Shown here: positions 60,030 through 64,000 of the stretch, piece by piece
How positions within the stretch are numbered: position 1 is the stretch's first letter
Layout: each line of letters opens with the position of its first letter
From: Topomyia yanbarensis
Lineage: Eukaryota > Arthropoda > Insecta > Diptera > Culicidae
Length of the DNA: 64,000 bases
Direction: 5' to 3'
Assembly (NCBI RefSeq): GCF_030247195.1
Contig: NC_080672.1
Span: forward strand, 7,936,001-8,000,000
Notes under the pieces: model-generated
Seen by the model: the letters and a program-made list of their open reading frames with translations, nothing else
The model's database searches: none
Told to the model about the DNA's origin: nothing
Made by a program: the position numbers and the translations under genes

Positions 60030-61085
60030 TTCAACGCCAGTATTGTAGGTTGAGCTTCACGTTTCAAGGCAATATTTTAGGATTGATCGTGATAAAGAGC
60101 AGTACAGCGATTTGAGACAATAAATATCCGTAAAATTTTTGGTTGTCCTGAAGATGCATCCCAGTGCTCGAGACGCTTTACCAACTGCATAAAAGAAGTG
60201 TTGTTTAGAAGTAAGTTGAGAATCCAGAATCACTCCCTAATTCTTCACATGGCTGACGCGTTCGATTTCTGTTTCTAGTAGACGATAGTTACAATAAATC
60301 GAATCCGTCTTCCATGAAAATGATACTACCGAGCATTTTTTCGGGTTTACATACAAGCGATTCTTGTTAATCAGCGAAAACTTGAAGCTGCTATTGGAGA
60401 AATCTGCAATTTTCAATTGAACGGATTAGACTAAACATCTTGAGATCATCCGCAAAAGACAATAGCGGAGTCTTCAGAACTAGATCTACATCATTGAAGT
60501 ATAGTAGAAACATCAACGGTCCTAAGTGGCTTTCTTGAGGTATTCCTGAAGTAGCAGTGAATAGCAATCTCCTATGGCAACCGCTATCTCTCGGTCTGTG
60601 AGGTAGCATTAAAACCACTGCAAAACACTATCATTAAATCCAAATTTCTCCATTTGCTATTGTGATACCGTGGTTTATCTTATCGAAAGCGACAGATTAG
60701 TCGGTGTAAACAACGTCATCCATACTCTTTATTATGTTAACATAGTAGGTTAGACACAGTTGGCCGTCCGGATGTGAAGCCCTGTTGATCGTCACTTAGG
60801 CACTATATACAGTAAGTGTAAAGAAGGTTCTTTAAGCACCAACTCAAACAACTTCGATACTCAATGAAGTTATTACAGTAATCCAGTAATTATTGACGTC
60901 TCGCCTATTACTCTTTTTATGGACTGAGACTTTTTCGCTGATTTTCATCAAGATGAATAAAATACCTCTAGCAATAGATGCTCGAAAAATGTGAAGAAGC
61001 GGAGTAACCAGAGCATTGATATGCCTTTTCAGAATAACGCAAAGAAATCCATAATTCCTTACAAAGTTCAAAACTTTTTGAGCGG
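60030..61085 (-). pseudogene. Jockey-like RT, unit B
   Basis: More complete than unit A. On the minus strand, a VHKKSNRRDVNNYW segment (about 60890-60935), YTD-stop-SVAFDKINHGIT (about 60680-60720), SGIPQESHLGPLMFLLYFND, LLSFADDLKMF (60435-60550), KKCSVVSFSWKTDS, SHVKN-stop-GVILDSQL, then VGKASRALGCIF (about 60140-60180, missing from A). Stops at equivalent places in A and B show that the element was already dead when duplicated. Confidence 0.7.
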
Positions 61086-61256
61086 ATCCCGGCTTGAAAG
61101 ATGACTTAACGAATGTGTTTGCAGGTGATCCATTAACTATTGAGCAAATCGAACTCGCTGCTAGCAGAGCTCAACTTGTGGCCAAACTCTGGATACTACC
61201 AATGTCAATGCAACTATGTTTACTAAAACTTCCTCGCAACTGGCGGCAAGTGTGCA

Positions 61257-63131
61257 TTAGAGATGATCGGGTTTCAATTTTTCCGAACCCGAACCCGACC
61301 CGACCCCGAGAGCTTGAAAATTGAAAACCCGAACCCGACCCGAGTCCGAACATTTTAAAATTGAAAAAATTAGAACCCGACCCGAGCCCGTGAATCACTC
61401 GAACCTGAAGTAGTACCATACGCGTCCAGTTATATCTGCCTAGGGCAAAACGAACTACTGGCGAGAGAAATACGCATTAATATTTACTATTATTGAACAC
61501 CGAATTTGTAATGTTCTGAGAAACTTATAAATGGTCGAATCTTAACCGGAAAGTAGAGTACAAGGAGTTTTTATTCTCAGGTGATACGATCCTCAAAAAC
61601 GCCGATCAGCCATGTTGGTTTTAGAAACGACAGCTAACAACATTGTTTACTAGTTCTCTCCATATGTTTGCTATGATTTCAGTGGGTAAACAAAGTTGTT
61701 CGCTGTCATTTTTCTTCCCCGCAGTCTGCTGCATGCTTACCTCACTCCTCACCTAGTTACTGACGAAGACGAATCACCTTAGAACTCTAAGCACCGTGGT
61801 AGAGTAAATCGGCGGCTAACGCATGAAGAAACGAAAGGCGTAATTATGACAGATTCAAAATAACCTTGCCAGTCATACTTAATTTATTACATGTATTAAA
61901 TTAAGAAATTGGCAATTCGTATTCGACAGTTTACACGACGTCACCCGCGTTACTGATTGGTGCGATCAAACTTGTGTCGAAGGGTGTCAATCAAGATTCT
62001 CTGACGCGTTCTTCGACATCTCCAATGGAGTTCTCAGAACGATTCCAAACTTCTACAAATCCGCATTTGGCTTGAACAAAAGACACAATATTTTTACGAT
62101 CGTAGAAAATTATGTATTTTCAAGAAGGAATCCGGATAATGCAACGGCCAAGCCCGGGGACAATCTAACAGAAAGTGTAGTATACCAATACCATATGAGT
62201 GCTATTGTTGTTCATGATCTTAAGGAATTGATCGTAAAAATATTGTGTGTTCAGTTCAAGCCAGTAGCAGATCATATATTGCCTTTTTCAAATGTTATGA
62301 GTTCAAAATATGGGAATTGTCAATTTGTCCACGGGCTGCAACGGCCTTTGCAGCCAATGGATCGCAATTATGCTAAGAATATACAAATCGTGCTGCATTT
62401 ACATTTAATTACCTTTCATTAATTCGTGTTTCTTTCAACAATATACATAGTTAAATCTTCATGTATAATTGTAACTTTTCGAATGCTTGCGACTGTCAAA
62501 TTGACCAATCAGAACCGGATCAATAGATAGTTTTGTATTTTCTCTACTTCCCGTAGGTTTCTACTCGCTTGAACTAATATTCTCCGACAAATTTTCTTTG
62601 ACTTGGTTTATTGATGATCAACATGAAAAATAAATCGCATAGAGATTTTAGATGCGAAACACTTATTGTTGAATGTTCTCTCATGAGTGCTGTTTGCGAA
62701 TCTGAAGAAAAAAAAAATTTAAATATGAAGAAAAAAAAACAATTTTTGGCCATCAGAAATAATGACGAATTCTAGCGATTCAGAGGCGGTAAAATATAGT
62801 ACGGTTATATGTGATATCCATTCCAATCATGAAGTAAAATTAGTTACTAGTTGTTGTGAATAGACGTAAACAGCGTCAAGAAATGGTTGGGTGTGATCTG
62901 TTCAAACCCGAACCCGATCCGAATTCGAAAATTCCAAATTCGAAAAACCCGAACCCGAAAGTTTGAAATTTCAAAAACCCGGATCCGACCTGAATCCGAG
63001 AAATTCAAATTTTAAATCCCGGAACCCAACCCGAGAAGTTTAAATTTACAGAACCTGAACCCGACCCGAAACCCGTCGGGTTCGGGTCAGGTCCTGTTTC
63101 GGGTCCAAAACCCGAACCCGACCATCTCTAA
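61257..63131. mobile_element. 1.9-kb element with CCCGAACCCGA-rich inverted ends
   Basis: TTAGAGATGATCGGGTT at 61257 and, inverted, TTAGAGATGGTCGGGTT ending at 63131 bound the unit. TGTGCA flanks both sides (61251-61256 and 63132-63137). Both ends are built of imperfect CCCGAACCCGACCCGA repeats (61290-61390 and 62900-63120). The interior contains the hAT MITE and a 116-codon frame (62072-62422) I cannot assign. Unit A holds only the left end (59407-59721), so this insertion is older than the duplication. Confidence 0.65.
61561..61798. mobile_element. 238-bp hAT-type MITE with empty site in unit A
   Basis: Flanked by GTAGAGTA at 61553-61560 and 61799-61806. Unit A has one copy, GTAAAGTA (59700-59707), and no insert. 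The ends are CAAGGAG and, inverted, CACGGTG, followed by a shared CTNAGGTGATNCG. It has no coding frame. Confidence 0.85.
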
Positions 63132-63137
63132 TGTGCA

Positions 63138-63639
63138 TGTAGCTGAGCTAGGTGCCTCTCGTAAACAGCTGCGGATCTAAGGCAGTAATTGGTCTAGTTG
63201 ATCGTGCCTGTGCCATAAAGCTGTAAAGTTGTGTTTCCCTGTCATCGTTGTTCGCCCTCTCTACTGTCCCTAGTACGGTTGCTACTACTCCGATGTTGGA
63301 ATTACCCTTCTCGTGAATGTCCACAGATAACAGACCTTCTTGCAAAAAGAAAATGTGGATGAGTTTTATTTGCTCAATTCTATAAACCTTGCAATTGAAA
63401 ATGTCAAACTGTTTTCTAAGGTCCTAGAATGTTTCTGTTAGATCCCCTAGTTTTAATAAATGTCAATTCATCTCTCTAACTGTATTCCTAAAATTAAATT
63501 AATCTTAGTAATAATAATTTTAAACCAAAAAACTACAAATTTTAATACCCTAGTTTTAAGAACTTTAAAATATATATTTGCATTAATACATATTATGAAT
63601 AACTAGATCAAATTTATTCAGTGTGGGGATGAACTGTAG
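63138..63639. other. Spacer, possibly remaining Jockey sequence
   Basis: A 65-codon minus-strand frame (63148-63345) lies in line with the interrupted minus-strand element of unit B, but I recognise no motif in it. Confidence 0.25.
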
Positions 63640-63960
63640 GATAAAGAGCGGTCTACTGTCGTATGGATTACTGAAATCCTGTATTGCTGGACTACGGCAA
63701 TGTCGGAACGCGACAATAACCATGAGAACCACTAGCGGCTGCCATCAAGGAGGAGCACTGTCACCACTTCTATACTACCCGCTGATCGCATAGTTGTCCC
63801 GTTTTCTATGGGATTTCCTATCTTTATGGGACTGATATGCGATCATGGGCAGTATAGTTCCTGACTGTGAACGGACTGCTCAACGAACTAGAAAGATGAA
63901 ACGTTGAAGTAATGGCAACTTCATAACTGGTAGAGGCAAAGATGAACACGATTTCGGTTC
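63640..63960 (+). pseudogene. Non-LTR RT fragment with GCHQGGALSPLL block
   Basis: NATITMRTTSGCHQGGALSP followed by LLYYPLIA-stop (63713-63799) matches the GCPQGGVLSPLLW block of R1/Loa-type RT. Upstream, LLKSCIAGLRQCR fits the preceding helix. Downstream, TVNGLLNELER (about 63860-63890) may be a later piece. The YADD box is not readable. The element runs off the window edge. Confidence 0.6.
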
Positions 63961-64000
63961 ATTTTCGAACCGTTTTAGGCGTGACATAGCAATTGTGTAA

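Larger units (their letters stand above)
59737..61820. repeat. Tandem duplication, unit B
   Basis: Begins CATAGACAGAAAG like unit A and runs in parallel to AATCGGCGGCTAAC (61807-61820). It keeps three segments that unit A lost and has gained a 238-bp hAT MITE at 61561-61798. Confidence 0.8.

Overview
The window looks like AT-rich, repeat-laden insect chromosomal DNA, most probably from a culicine mosquito (Aedes-like). The reasons are a mosquito-type ITmD37E (Tc1/mariner) transposase, decayed Jockey-, R1/Loa- and BEL/Pao-type retroelements, many small inverted-repeat elements (MITEs) and elements nested inside one another. This placement rests on recognising families, not on a database search. 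No host protein gene, complete tRNA, rRNA or CRISPR array could be supported. The window is best read as intergenic or giant-intron sequence.

Layout. 1-2973 holds no recognisable gene. 2974-4575 is a DNA element with about 213-bp, nearly identical inverted ends. 5745-9255 is a degenerate satellite-like array (units about 340-370 bp), split by a 2.85-kb element with an 8-bp target duplication; this element carries units of the same satellite. 10243-15096 has PIF/Harbinger-like ends and encloses a decayed R1/Loa-type ORF2, itself interrupted by a small retroelement that encodes only ORF1. 15.2-18 kb has a BEL/Pao pol remnant, two MITEs and a third copy of the ORF1-only element. 19.3-22.5 kb has a Jockey-like remnant, an ITmD37E transposon and a foldback element. 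23-30 kb is nearly free of recognisable elements and contains one 212-codon open frame of unknown status. 30.4-39.6 kb is again dense with repeats: inverted repeats, an R1-type 3' end with a tandem array, a hAT MITE whose empty site also lies in the window, and a diverged fourth ORF1 copy. 41.4-43.2 kb has a second foldback copy, an inverted satellite unit and a further tandem array. 44.5-49.9 kb has a Jockey ORF1 apparently split by a microsatellite-ended insertion, then the second full ORF1-only element. 54-61.8 kb holds a palindromic element, further endonuclease and reverse-transcriptase fragments, and a diverged 1.7-kb tandem duplication with later nested insertions.

The most interesting item is the ORF1-only family. 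Two copies share both termini, encode a gag-like protein with one CCHC zinc knuckle and no reverse transcriptase, and end in a conserved hairpin plus an A-rich tail. One copy has a 13-bp imperfect target duplication inside another retroelement's ORF2. They look like mobilised non-autonomous retroelements (comparable in concept to HeT-A or HAL1), not random truncations. They probably borrow reverse transcriptase from an autonomous relative that is not in this window.

The genes do not form an operating host pathway. Every recognised coding remnant belongs to a mobile element, and all carry frameshifts or stops. The value of the window is its insertion history: several insertions can be proved because a paralogous empty site lies elsewhere in the same 64 kb.
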